A stretch of 64,000 bases of DNA from Phocaeicola_A sp045545095 (lineage in GTDB: Bacteria > Bacteroidota > Bacteroidia > Bacteroidales > Bacteroidaceae), in NCBI GenBank assembly GCA_045545095.1, contig JAZQAG010000029.1, forward strand, positions 1 to 64,000, in the 5' to 3' direction. The notes below the pieces were generated by a model. That model was given only the letters and a program-made list of their open reading frames with translations. It was not told where the DNA came from and made no database searches. Every line of letters starts with the position of its first letter. Positions within the stretch are counted from its first letter, which is position 1. A program made the position numbers and the translations under genes. Positions 53,062 to 62,265 of the stretch are shown in pieces.

Positions 53062-53982
53062 ATGCGTAAAGTGATTGGTATCGGAGAAACCATCTTCGAC
53101 ATAATATTCAGGGGCAATCAGCCCACAGCTTCCGTACCGGGAGGTTCTACTTTCAATAGTCTCATCTCTTTGGGGCGGGCAGGCATACCTGTCGAATTTG
53201 TCAGTGAGACGGGTAATGATCAGGTTGGCCGGATTATTCTCGATTTCATGCGGGAAAACGGTGTAGGTACCGACTATGTGCAGGTCTATCCTGATGGTAA
53301 GTCGGCCATTTCGTTAGCTTTCCTCGATGAACAGAGTAATGCCCAATACATGTTCTATAAGGACTATCCGGCTTGTCGGTTGGATATAGATTTTCCCACA
53401 ATCCAGCCTGATGACATTGTCATTTTCGGTTCTTACTTTGCCCTGAATCCGGTATTACGAGCCAAGGTGGCCGAATTCCTCGACTATGCCCGTCGTCAGG
53501 AAGCCATTATCTACTACGATGTCAATTTCCGCAGCACCCATGTAGGCGAGGTTATGAAACTTACTCCTTCCATTATCGAGAACATGGAGTATGCCGATAT
53601 TGTACGTGGCTCTGACGAGGATTTCTTCCATATGTTCCGTCTCACCAGTCCCGACGAGATTTATCGGAACAAAGTCTCCTTCTATTGTTCCCATTTCATC
53701 TGTACCCAAGGTGCCGGAGGTGTCAGCTTGCGTACCCCCGGTTTCAGCAAGGAGTATGAAGTTCCTTCCATCACTCCCGTGAGCACTATTGGAGCCGGTG
53801 ATAATTTCAATGCCGGTATAGTCTTTGGTATGCTTCGTCACCGTATCCGTAGAGATGATTTGCAGACCCTTACCGAGGCAGATTGGGACCTTATCATCCG
53901 CTCTGGAATAGCCTTTTCCACCGAGGTATGTATGACGTTGAACAACTCCGTTTCTCGCGATTTCATCGAGAAAATCCGATAA
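53062..53982 (+). CDS. PfkB-family carbohydrate kinase
   Basis: 306 aa. Ribokinase-like fold: N-terminal IGIGETIFDIIF and GGSTFNSLISLGRAG (substrate and PfkB signature 1), and the ATP/catalytic motif STIGAGDNFNAGIVFGM (signature 2, catalytic Asp). Possible substrates are ribose, fructose, adenosine or related sugars; the sequence does not settle which. Context in a cassette with a LOG ribohydrolase and an A5P isomerase suggests a pentose. A bidirectional terminator follows. Confidence 0.9.
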   Translation: MRKVIGIGETIFDIIFRGNQPTASVPGGSTFNSLISLGRAGIPVEFVSETGNDQVGRIILDFMRENGVGTDYVQVYPDGKSAISLAFLDEQSNAQYMFYKDYPACRLDIDFPTIQPDDIVIFGSYFALNPVLRAKVAEFLDYARRQEAIIYYDVNFRSTHVGEVMKLTPSIIENMEYADIVRGSDEDFFHMFRLTSPDEIYRNKVSFYCSHFICTQGAGGVSLRTPGFSKEYEVPSITPVSTIGAGDNFNAGIVFGMLRHRIRRDDLQTLTEADWDLIIRSGIAFSTEVCMTLNNSVSRDFIEKIR

Positions 53983-54003
53983 AAAAGGCTATTCGCCTCT
54001 TAG

Positions 54004-54052
54004 AATTTTGCCCCAATTGGCCATTGCAACAATAACCGATTGGGGCAAAATT
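54004..54052. terminator. Bidirectional terminator between PfkB and WG-repeat genes
   Basis: AATTTTGCCCCAAT (54004-54017) pairs perfectly with 54039-54052 around a 21-nt loop. T-rich flanks on both strands; the genes are convergent. Confidence 0.8.
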
Positions 54053-54054
54053 AT

Positions 54055-54675
54055 TTATTTCTCCAAATGAAGAATTTCCTCGATTGGTACACGATTGCCA
54101 TCAATTATGAAGCCTGCGGGAGCTCCCCTGTCGTATGTGGGAGGTATGACAATTTCGCCTTTTTTATTGACAAGACCCCACTTGCCTCCTTTCCAAGTCC
54201 ACCAATTTTCACGAGGGTTTGTTCTTACTTTCTTTCCGCCAATGTTGAATACCGCATATCCACATTCTTGGAATGGGTGTACAAAGTCGAATTGTGGTTC
54301 AATTATAATCTCTCCATCCATGTTGGCGAATCCCATTTTTCCATCTACGATAATGCGGAAAAGTCCCTCTCTGACATAATCGGGACCATTGTCAAAGCAA
54401 AACACTTCGAATAACGGTTCAGCTTTTCGGTTGATGGCTTGGATTCCTTCTGGTCCTTCTTTGAAAATCACGAATCCTATTTTGTCTATTTTATCGCTAT
54501 AAATAAATTGAAACATGTCGCCGGATATGACCATTTCTCCTTTTGAATTGAAAAAACCATGGTACTTCTCTGTTATGGAATCCTGCTTGCAGATCAGGAT
54601 TTCTTCCTTTTCTTGCGCAAAACATGTCGCAATAGACAAGAGAATAAAACCGAATGTAATGATTGTTTTTTTCAT
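54055..54675 (-). CDS. Secreted WG-repeat protein
   Basis: 206 aa. Signal peptide 1-20 (TIITFGFILLSIATCFAQ). At least three WG/KWGL-type repeats: KYHGFFNSKGEMVI, GKMGFANMDGEIIIEPQFD and GGKWGLVNKKGEIVIPPTYD. These beta-strand repeats form open beta-sheets or propeller-like folds in many Bacteroidetes envelope proteins. Function unknown. A 155-nt spacer without clear signals lies between it and the MG2-like gene upstream. Confidence 0.85.
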   Translation of the reverse strand: MKKTIITFGFILLSIATCFAQEKEEILICKQDSITEKYHGFFNSKGEMVISGDMFQFIYSDKIDKIGFVIFKEGPEGIQAINRKAEPLFEVFCFDNGPDYVREGLFRIIVDGKMGFANMDGEIIIEPQFDFVHPFQECGYAVFNIGGKKVRTNPRENWWTWKGGKWGLVNKKGEIVIPPTYDRGAPAGFIIDGNRVPIEEILHLEK

Positions 54676-54830
54676 TTTAAACTTTTTATTAGGTGATTAG
54701 TCTTTATTTTAATTCCCCAAATAGCCCGATACTGCAATAACCGACATCTGAACCGATAGAACCTGTTCCATTCGAAATATCTCTGCGTTTGCAAACGCGA
54801 AGGGCAGTCTGTTTATTCGCTCATTTCATC

Positions 54831-57548
54831 TCACATAGCTTCTGCACTAATCTTTATCTGCTTGCAATGGGGTGTATTGTAGAACCTGACGGTTGCTTTT
54901 CCTTCTGTGTCGGTCACTACGTTCGGATTCCAGTAGAGAGTGCGGCGGAAGTCCTGTTCGTTGGGCAGAGATGCATCGCTGTAGTCGGGTATGTAAAATC
55001 TCCGTTCGGGACTGAATCCCTGAATCTTGGTCTTTCGGTGTCCCCGCTTGTCCCTGTAGTTGAAATAATTTTCGCGGACAAAGAGAGTGACATAGGCCAA
55101 AGATGTACGGATACCTTCCTCGTTGTTTGGGCTCATAGAGGGGTCCAGGCTCCATGCCGGTTCTACAATTCTATTGATGGGCTCTGGACGGATGATGTCC
55201 TTTTCACTTCTACGTATATCTCTGGAGAAGGCTACGGTAGCACCAGGTTTATCTGTTATGGCGATGGCTTCTACATCGTTGATGGTAAGGTTCTCAACCA
55301 AATTTGCCAAATCGTCATAGTAAGTGGAGTCAGGAACCGGTTGTAGGATCCAATCATCTATCTGTGTGACTCCCCTTTCTTTGCCCACCTGTTGCATTCG
55401 GAACTTGATAGGGTGTGATTTATAGGCAGGCACAGTGAGAACACCTTTTTTTGTATGATTTATATTGGTGTATCCAAAATGCGGATTTGTCTTCATCAGC
55501 CATTCCCAGAAGTTTTCCAGATACTCTTCTCCTGTTTCGTCCATCAGCATCCGTTCCTCCTCCATATCGTAGATGTCCGTGTGCCATCGTCTGACCTCCG
55601 GAGTCTGCCATTCCTTCTGTGCCTGAACCTTCAGTGTAGGCAGCAGGTTCTCCCACCGGCGCTTCTCCTCCTCGTCATATTTTACGATGCTGTCCGGCAG
55701 GAATGTGGCTGTTGCTTGCGCCTCCTCTCTTGTGAGAGTGTACAGTATCGTCTCTTTTTCGGCAATCGCCCTTGCCTTCGGGCTCTTCATCTTGTTCAGG
55801 TTCACGTTCATCTCCTTGGATTTCCCGTTCTCGTATGTCAGGGTATGCATCTGCCACCTTCCCGTGAAGTCCTGCGCCCTGAAGGCGAACCTTCCCAGTG
55901 AATCGGTGAGAGCCGAGGCGCTGAGGTGGTATCCCGCTTCGTTGAAGAGGAACACCTTAATCTTCACCCCCTCTTTCTTGCGGTTTCGGAAAGTGGATGT
56001 CAGGTCTCCCACCACCATGATACCCTCTTCTATCGGATGCTTCACCTCGAACTCCTGTGGTCGTGTCATCTCCTTCCAGTCATACTTGCGCCATCCTTGT
56101 GTGCAGAGCAGCAGGTCGATGTCCGTACGGTGGGCCTGGTCGTCCTTCTCCAGATAGTAATCAATGTTGTGGATGTACCCCTTCAGCTCCGAGCCGAGCA
56201 GCAGGTTGGCCATCATGCCCCCTCCGTTCACCCCGTTCACGGGTGTCTCCGTATCTGCATCCCTTATGGCCAACGAGAAATTGGTGGTTGTGGGCTTCCC
56301 TTCATGGTCCGTTACCTGGAAGTCCAGTGACACATCCTCCCGAGGTTTCAATATCCTGTTTTCCTCCCCTACGAGAGAAATGTTTTTTCCCTGTCTGGGA
56401 AAAATAAAACAGAGCCGTTCGGCATATACATGCCCTTCGGTGTCGAACAGCGTCACCTGATTCACCCCTTCGGGAAGTTCCTGCTTGGGGAAGTCAAACA
56501 GCACCGTCTGTTCTCCGTGCCACTGTACCTCTCTGAACTTGACGACTCTTCCCCGGCACATCACCGTCAGTCCCATGGCTCTTGTGGTGTCCATCCCTTC
56601 GCTTCGTGTCAGCTGTATGAAAGTGCGGTCATCGCGCAGGTTGTTCACACTCATCACGATTCCCTGCTTGGCGGCCGCAGGCAGGTCAAAGAGTTGTATA
56701 TCCTTTTTCCCGTCCACAGTAATCTCGGCACGGTAAGCCTCCCCGGCCTCGGGTGTGAAGACAAAACGTCCCATACCTTCATGCCGGGACGCAAAGCTGC
56801 ATATTTCCTTATCCTCCCGGTTGAGGATTCTTCCCGTCACCTTCAGTGCATTGCTCTGTCTGTCCGTAGCCTTGAAGAACACGGTGGCGGGCAGTCCCTC
56901 CACCATCTCTCCCCCTTCGGGGAAGAAGATGACATTCAGTCTTTCGGCTTTAGGCTGTTTTTCGCGCCTGTCGTACACCCGCTCCGAGTGCGGCAGTTTG
57001 CCCATGCGCGGATTGCTATATACTCCGGCCTCCTTGGGTGTATTGAAGATGGGGAATACTCTTGAGAAGATGGGCTCGTCCTCCCAGTTCAGCATCAAGG
57101 CCGTGTAGGCACGTACCTCATAGAATCCAGCATGCAGCACTTCGTCCAAAGGAATCTGCCCGTGGCACTGTCCGTTTTCAATCTTCAGTTTCTGTTGCTT
57201 CACGATGCGTCCTTCGGGAGTGAGCAGTTCCACGTATAGCACCCGGCTTAGCGCCGTGGGTCTGAACCCTTGCGGACTCACTACGTGCGCCTTGAACCAG
57301 ATGGTCTCTCCCATGAAGTACCCCGTATTGTCGAAGTGCAGATACACCTGCTCGCGCGGGTACATATAATTATATACCCCGATGCTCTTCACGAAGTTCT
57401 TCAGGCTGTCGGCAGGGGAAGGGGCGGTTGCCACTTCTTCTCCCCTTACGAAAGAAGACAATAGCAGGAACAGAATGAAAACTGTTTTTCTATGGATCTC
57501 GTTGTATCTCTCAATAGCTGTTTTACCCATATTGTAAAAGATTGCCAT
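54831..57548 (-). CDS. Large MG2-like / TonB-associated envelope protein
   Basis: 905 aa; ATGs at 57548 and 57530 are both possible, the second giving a shorter N-terminus before the signal (TVFILFLLLSSFVRG). Residues ~60-260 contain an MG2-like domain (MYPREQVYLHFDNTGYFMGETIWFKAHV). More beta-sandwich domains follow (about 220-620), including a carboxypeptidase-regulatory-like unit, and a plug-like region lies at ~790-830 (LTINDVEAIAITDKPGATVAFS). It belongs to Bacteroidetes proteins that resemble the N-terminal half of TonB-dependent transporters but lack the barrel. The C-terminus stops soon after NVVTDTEGKATVRFYN…ISAEAM, slightly shorter than I would expect. Role in the envelope is unknown. 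Confidence 0.8.
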   Translation of the reverse strand: MAIFYNMGKTAIERYNEIHRKTVFILFLLLSSFVRGEEVATAPSPADSLKNFVKSIGVYNYMYPREQVYLHFDNTGYFMGETIWFKAHVVSPQGFRPTALSRVLYVELLTPEGRIVKQQKLKIENGQCHGQIPLDEVLHAGFYEVRAYTALMLNWEDEPIFSRVFPIFNTPKEAGVYSNPRMGKLPHSERVYDRREKQPKAERLNVIFFPEGGEMVEGLPATVFFKATDRQSNALKVTGRILNREDKEICSFASRHEGMGRFVFTPEAGEAYRAEITVDGKKDIQLFDLPAAAKQGIVMSVNNLRDDRTFIQLTRSEGMDTTRAMGLTVMCRGRVVKFREVQWHGEQTVLFDFPKQELPEGVNQVTLFDTEGHVYAERLCFIFPRQGKNISLVGEENRILKPREDVSLDFQVTDHEGKPTTTNFSLAIRDADTETPVNGVNGGGMMANLLLGSELKGYIHNIDYYLEKDDQAHRTDIDLLLCTQGWRKYDWKEMTRPQEFEVKHPIEEGIMVVGDLTSTFRNRKKEGVKIKVFLFNEAGYHLSASALTDSLGRFAFRAQDFTGRWQMHTLTYENGKSKEMNVNLNKMKSPKARAIAEKETILYTLTREEAQATATFLPDSIVKYDEEEKRRWENLLPTLKVQAQKEWQTPEVRRWHTDIYDMEEERMLMDETGEEYLENFWEWLMKTNPHFGYTNINHTKKGVLTVPAYKSHPIKFRMQQVGKERGVTQIDDWILQPVPDSTYYDDLANLVENLTINDVEAIAITDKPGATVAFSRDIRRSEKDIIRPEPINRIVEPAWSLDPSMSPNNEEGIRTSLAYVTLFVRENYFNYRDKRGHRKTKIQGFSPERRFYIPDYSDASLPNEQDFRRTLYWNPNVVTDTEGKATVRFYNTPHCKQIKISAEAM

Positions 57549-57713
57549 GTAGCTTTTCCTGGTACATGTAGTTGGTACTCTTTTGTTTTCTTGCTAACAA
57601 AAGTAAACAATGGTAAACTATCCGGCAAACTTTTTAATAGTAGATGCTATCTTATTAAATATTGTTTGCACTTTGGCAATCTTGAAACAATAGGGGTAGG
57701 GCATCCTTCTGCT

Positions 57714-59699
57714 CTATTTCTTTTTGGGGACACGTCGGGCCCATCCCTCTTCGTTGAAATCAGGCTCTTCGCCACGAAGGGGACGATCGTCATGCTGGAA
57801 GAATTGTTTCCAGTCATCTTTGCGCTTAGGACCGCGTGGGGCGGTGTATCCACGTTCTTCGCGCGAAGGTTTCTTGCGGGCATGGCTTTCAGCCTCCTGC
57901 TGTTTTTTCTTTGATTTCTTTTGGAATGCTTCAAAAGGATCCGTATCGATGAAATCGGCATCTTTCCTTGCTTTGTTCATTTTGGATGCACCTTTGCCGG
58001 CAGATGTGCGTGCCTCCTGAGCGGTAGTTCGTTTGGCTCCTTTCTTAGGAGCAGGCTCTTCGCCTCCTGCTACCTCTACGACAACTTTGCGTCCGGCTAC
58101 CTTGGCACGGTTCAGAGCCTTGATAACTTGGGACGCTTCTTCCTCAGCCACTTCGAAAAATGAGAAATTCTTCATCAGGTCGATACGTCCAATCTGAGGT
58201 TTGCCATGTACATGGCGGTTCACAAGGTCGATAATCTGTGCTGCAAAAAAGTTGTCTGTCTTTCCTAAATTCAGGAACAGACGGGTATATCCCTCCTCTG
58301 CTTTACGTCCTCCTTTGCTGCCGCGTTTTCCAGAGGCATCCTTTTTGCCATCCTCTTTCCGGCTGCGCTCGAGGGGAACTTCAATGTCGGGCATCTTGTT
58401 ATAATAGTCGATGAAACGGCTCATCTCGCGGCTGACAATACGTTTGATAAGCTCCTCCTTGTCCAACCATTCCAGTTTGCGAAATACTTCGGGGAGGAAA
58501 GGGGCTATCTCCTCTTCGTTGACCTCGACACGTTCAATGTCGTCGATACCTTTATATAACTGCTTTTCACAAATCTGTTGTCCGGTGGGAATTTCTCCTT
58601 TTTGGAACTGCTTGCCGATGATACGTTCTATCTCTCGCATTTTGCCTCGTTCGCGGACGTGAATGATGGCAATGCTGGTTCCTGTCTTTCCAGCTCGGCC
58701 GGTACGTCCGCTACGGTGGGTATAGCTTTCGGTGTCATCGGGCAATCCGTAGTTGATGACATGAGTGAGGTCGTCCACGTCGAGACCACGTGCAGCAACA
58801 TCGGTGGCTACAAGCAATTGGATACGGCGCTGGCGGAACTTCTGCATCGTCAGGTCGCGTTGCTGTTGGGAGAGTTCTCCATGCAGGGCATCAGCATTGT
58901 AGCCGTCCTGAATGAGCTTGTCGGCAATCTCTTGTGTCTCTATGCGTGTACGACAGAAGATGATGGCATATATCTTGGGATTGTAATCAGCAATACGTTT
59001 GAGGGCCAGATATTTGTCTTTGGCGTGGACCAGATAATAGAGGTGGTTCACATTCTTACTGCCTTCGTTCTTGGTGCCGATGACAATCTCTTTGGCATCA
59101 TGCAGGTATTGTTTGCTGATGCGTGATATTTCCGGACTCATGGTGGCGGAGAAGAGCAAGGTGTTGCGCTCTTCGGGAACATCGGCCAGGATGGCATTGA
59201 TGCTGTCGGTGAATCCCATGTTGAGCATTTCGTCAGCTTCGTCCATGACCACATTTTCTATAGTGGCCAAACTTACGGCTCCCCGTTCCATAAGGTCGAT
59301 AAGGCGTCCGGGGGTGGCAACGATGATATGTACTCCTCTGCGAAGAGCGCGTATCTGGCTGTCGATGGATGAGCCACCATATACGGGTAGCACGTGCAGG
59401 TGTTCGATATATTTGGAGTAATCATTGAGGTCGCCTGCAATCTGCAGACATAGCTCGCGGGTGGGGCAGAGAATAAGGGCTTGGGGTACGGTGTTCTCTA
59501 CGACAATCTTCTGCAATAGAGGGAGGCCGAAGGCGGCAGTTTTTCCTGTTCCGGTCTGTGCCAGTGCTACAACATCGTTACCATTCCCCAAAAGATAGGG
59601 GATTACTTCTTCCTGTACGGGCATGGGAGTTTCGAATCCCAGCTCTTCAATGGCCCGGCATATGGGTGCCGAGACTCCGAGTTCTTCAAATGTCTTCAA
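57714..59699 (-). CDS. DEAD-box RNA helicase with DbpA-type RNA-binding domain and disordered tail
   Basis: 661 aa. RecA1: Q motif FETPMPVQ, motif I AQTGTGKTAA, Ia PTRELCLQ, Ib TPGRLID, II DEAD (VMDEADEML), III SAT. RecA2: IV IIFCRT, V TDVAARGLDV, VI HRSGRTGRAGKTG. A DbpA/CsdA-like RNA-binding domain sits at ~478-552 (YTRLFLNLGKTDNFFAAQIIDL). The last ~110 residues are low-complexity, rich in Lys, Arg and Gly, and finish with LRGEEPDFNEEGWA then seven residues ending in KKK. It unwinds RNA in ribosome assembly or decay. It lies downstream of pnp on the same strand. The tail is shared with RNase R at the window's right edge. Confidence 0.95.
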   Translation of the reverse strand: MKTFEELGVSAPICRAIEELGFETPMPVQEEVIPYLLGNGNDVVALAQTGTGKTAAFGLPLLQKIVVENTVPQALILCPTRELCLQIAGDLNDYSKYIEHLHVLPVYGGSSIDSQIRALRRGVHIIVATPGRLIDLMERGAVSLATIENVVMDEADEMLNMGFTDSINAILADVPEERNTLLFSATMSPEISRISKQYLHDAKEIVIGTKNEGSKNVNHLYYLVHAKDKYLALKRIADYNPKIYAIIFCRTRIETQEIADKLIQDGYNADALHGELSQQQRDLTMQKFRQRRIQLLVATDVAARGLDVDDLTHVINYGLPDDTESYTHRSGRTGRAGKTGTSIAIIHVRERGKMREIERIIGKQFQKGEIPTGQQICEKQLYKGIDDIERVEVNEEEIAPFLPEVFRKLEWLDKEELIKRIVSREMSRFIDYYNKMPDIEVPLERSRKEDGKKDASGKRGSKGGRKAEEGYTRLFLNLGKTDNFFAAQIIDLVNRHVHGKPQIGRIDLMKNFSFFEVAEEEASQVIKALNRAKVAGRKVVVEVAGGEEPAPKKGAKRTTAQEARTSAGKGASKMNKARKDADFIDTDPFEAFQKKSKKKQQEAESHARKKPSREERGYTAPRGPKRKDDWKQFFQHDDRPLRGEEPDFNEEGWARRVPKKK

Positions 59700-59727
59700 A
59701 ATAGTTCCGTTATAAATAGATATGAAT

Positions 59728-59797
59728 TAGGCACGGATTTCACCTGTGTACACGGTATTCTGTAAACTATCCGTGCAATCCGTGTAATCCGTGCCTA
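59728..59797. repeat. Inverted and tandem repeat of the AATCCGTGC type in the pnp-helicase spacer
   Basis: TAGGCACGGATT (59728-59739) is the exact complement of 59786-59797. The right side contains three near-copies of ATCCGTGCA/ATCCGTGTA (59769-59794). This kind of CACGGATT iteration looks like a dispersed intergenic repeat. Confidence 0.65.
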
Positions 59798-59805
59798 AAA
59801 TATGG

Positions 59806-59830
59806 AAGGGAAAGGTCTGGCCTTTCCCTT
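59806..59830. terminator. Hairpin after pnp
   Basis: AAGGGAAAGG (59806-59815) pairs with 59821-59830 (10 bp, 5-nt loop), 35 nt past the pnp stop. The flanking T content is modest on the minus strand (T-run TATTTTA further on), so it may attenuate read-through into the helicase gene. Confidence 0.6.
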
Positions 59831-59864
59831 TTATCAATGGTCTGACAAACCCTCAGGAGGGGTA

Positions 59865-62039
59865 TCATTCTTTGCGGGGACGACGCTCAGGACGCTCACG
59901 GCGTGCGGGACGCTCTACGTAGTCAGCAGGCTTCTCCAACAATACGCGACGTGAGAGTTTGAACTTACCGGTCTTAGGATCAATGTCGAGCAACTTCACT
60001 TCAATCTCGTCACCTTCCTTGATGCCTGCCTCTTCTACAGTTTCCAGACGCTTCCAATCGATTTCTGAGATGTGGAGCAAACCGTCCTTGCCGGGCAGGA
60101 ACTCTACGAAGCAACCGTAGGGCATTACGCTGCGCACCTTACCTGTATAAACTTCGCCTACCTCAGGGATAGCAACGATGGCCTTGATCATGTTCATGGC
60201 TGATTCGATGCATTGTTTGTTAGTACCGGCAATTTCAATCTTGCCTACACCGTCAATTTCATCAATAGTGATAGTGGCACCAGTCTCTTCCTGCATACCT
60301 TGGATAATCTTGCCACCAGGGCCAATTACAGCACCGATGAACTCTTTCGGGATAATCATCACTTCGATGCGAGGAGCATGGTCCTTCAGTTCGGCACGAG
60401 GCTCAGCGATACACTCGGTAATCTTGCCGAGGATGTGCTCGCGGCCTTCCTTAGCTTGAAGCAAAGCCTTCTCTAAAATATCGTATGACAAACCATCCAC
60501 CTTGATGTCCATCTGAGTGGCAGTGATACCATCGCGTGTACCTGTCACCTTGAAGTCCATGTCGCCCAAGTGATCCTCGTCGCCAAGGATGTCACTCAAT
60601 ACGGCATACTTCTCTTCACCGGCATTCTTGATAAGTCCCATAGCAATACCTGACACAGGCTTAGCCATCTTCACACCTGCATCCATCAGTGCCAATGTTC
60701 CGGCACATACGGTAGCCATTGAAGAAGAACCGTTTGACTCAAGAATATCAGAAACTACGCGGACAGAGTATGGATAGTCTGCAGGAATCTGTCCCTTCAA
60801 TGCACGCCATGCCAAGTGGCCGTGACCGATTTCGCGACGGCCTACACCACGCTGGGGACGAGCTTCGCCTGTTGAGAAGGGAGGGAAGTTGTAGTGAAGG
60901 AGGAAACGCTCGCGGTGCTGGTCGAGTACGTCGTCCACAATCTTCTCATCGAGCTTGGTGCCCAATGTCACGCTGGTGAGCGACTGAGTCTCACCACGAG
61001 TAAAGATGGCAGAACCGTGAGGACCAGGCAGCGGGCTTACCTCGCACCAGATAGGACGGATTTCGGTAGTCTTACGACCATCGAGACGCTTGCCTTCATC
61101 GAGGATGCAGCGGCGCATAGCCTCTTTTTCCACATCGTGGTAGTAGCGGTCGATAAGGGCAGCCTTCGTCTCCAGTTCCTCTTCAGTGAACTGGGCCTTG
61201 AACTCTTCGCGGATGGCTTCGAAAGCCTCGCCACGCTCGTGCTTGTTGCAATTGCCGCTCTGTGCAATGGCATATGCCTTGTCGTAGCAAGCCTCACGAA
61301 CGGCTTTGCGGAGTTCCTCGTCGTTCTCTTCGTGACAATATTCGCGCTTCTGTACGGTGCCACACTCTTCCATCAACTCCATCTGTACCTTGCAGTGATC
61401 CTTGATGGCAGCGTGAGCTACCTTCATGGCTTCGAGCAAATCTTGCTCTGAAACTTCCTTCATTTCGCCTTCCACCATCATGATGTTTTCGTAAGTGGCG
61501 GCAACCATCAGGTCCATATCAGCCTCTTCGAGCTGTTGGAAAGTGGGGTTGATAACGAATTCACCATTGATACGAGCCACACGAACCTCAGAGATAGGAC
61601 CTCCGAAAGGAATGTCGCTCACAGCAAGTGCGGCAGAAGCTGCCAGACCAGCCAATGCATCGGGCATATCTACACCGTCAGCAGAGAACAGAATGATGTT
61701 TACATATACCTCTGCATGATAGTTATCGGGGAATAGAGGACGAAGAGCGCGGTCCACCAGACGGCAGGTCAGGATTTCATAATCCGAAGCCTTGCCTTCG
61801 CGTTTGGTGAAACCACCGGGGAAACGGCCAAAAGCCGCATACTTCTCTTTATACTCTACCTGTAAAGGCATAAAATCTGTACCGGGAACTGCATCCTTGG
61901 CGGCACAAACAGTAGCCAGCAACACGGTGTTACCCATGCGCAGCATCACCGAACCATCGGCCTGCTTTGCCAACTTTCCCGTCTCAAGTGTGATGGTTCT
62001 TCCATCAGGCAACTTGACCTCTTTTGTAATTACGTTCAT
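59865..62039 (-). CDS. pnp: Polynucleotide phosphorylase
   Basis: 724 aa. 3'-to-5' phosphorolytic exoribonuclease of the RNA degradation machinery. Two RNase PH domains (about 10-145 and 310-540; active-site region GSSSMATVCAGTLALMDAGV and the Asp of GDEDHLGDMDFKVTGTRDGITA) flank a helical linker. A KH domain (about 550-610: GAVIGPGGKIIQGMQEETGATI) and an S1 domain (about 620-695: GEVYTGKVRSVMPYGCFVEFLPGKDGLLHISE) follow. The C-terminus is short and Arg-rich (RPARRERPERRPRKE). A -7 promoter element lies upstream, and the helicase gene is downstream on the same strand. Confidence 0.98.
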   Translation of the reverse strand: MNVITKEVKLPDGRTITLETGKLAKQADGSVMLRMGNTVLLATVCAAKDAVPGTDFMPLQVEYKEKYAAFGRFPGGFTKREGKASDYEILTCRLVDRALRPLFPDNYHAEVYVNIILFSADGVDMPDALAGLAASAALAVSDIPFGGPISEVRVARINGEFVINPTFQQLEEADMDLMVAATYENIMMVEGEMKEVSEQDLLEAMKVAHAAIKDHCKVQMELMEECGTVQKREYCHEENDEELRKAVREACYDKAYAIAQSGNCNKHERGEAFEAIREEFKAQFTEEELETKAALIDRYYHDVEKEAMRRCILDEGKRLDGRKTTEIRPIWCEVSPLPGPHGSAIFTRGETQSLTSVTLGTKLDEKIVDDVLDQHRERFLLHYNFPPFSTGEARPQRGVGRREIGHGHLAWRALKGQIPADYPYSVRVVSDILESNGSSSMATVCAGTLALMDAGVKMAKPVSGIAMGLIKNAGEEKYAVLSDILGDEDHLGDMDFKVTGTRDGITATQMDIKVDGLSYDILEKALLQAKEGREHILGKITECIAEPRAELKDHAPRIEVMIIPKEFIGAVIGPGGKIIQGMQEETGATITIDEIDGVGKIEIAGTNKQCIESAMNMIKAIVAIPEVGEVYTGKVRSVMPYGCFVEFLPGKDGLLHISEIDWKRLETVEEAGIKEGDEIEVKLLDIDPKTGKFKLSRRVLLEKPADYVERPARRERPERRPRKE

Positions 62040-62083
62040 CTAAATAAAAATTATAATTTTGTACTTTCTTTCAGAAAATCGTG

Positions 62084-62091
62084 CAAAGATA
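62084..62091 (-). promoter_or_regulatory. -7 element of the pnp promoter
   Basis: TATCTTTG on the minus strand, 44 nt upstream of the ATG. No clear -33 TTTG. The rest of the 62040-62265 spacer holds only the divergent promoter at 62198. Confidence 0.5.
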
Positions 62092-62197
62092 CGCTTTTCT
62101 GCTTGATAATGAGTAAGAAATCCAAGGAAAAGTGGGTGTGATAGCCCTTTTTTTATAATTTTAATACGAAAAATGCCGCATTTAGGGACAAGGATTG

Positions 62198-62205
62198 TAC
62201 TTTTG
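62198..62205 (+). promoter_or_regulatory. -7 element for the DUF4369-type lipoprotein gene
   Basis: TACTTTTG, 60 nt before the ATG, with a purine-rich leader. No clear -33 box. Confidence 0.5.
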
Positions 62206-62265
62206 CCCCCGCAAACGAAATGAAATTGTAAAACAAATCAAAATTCAAAGACAATACACAGGACA

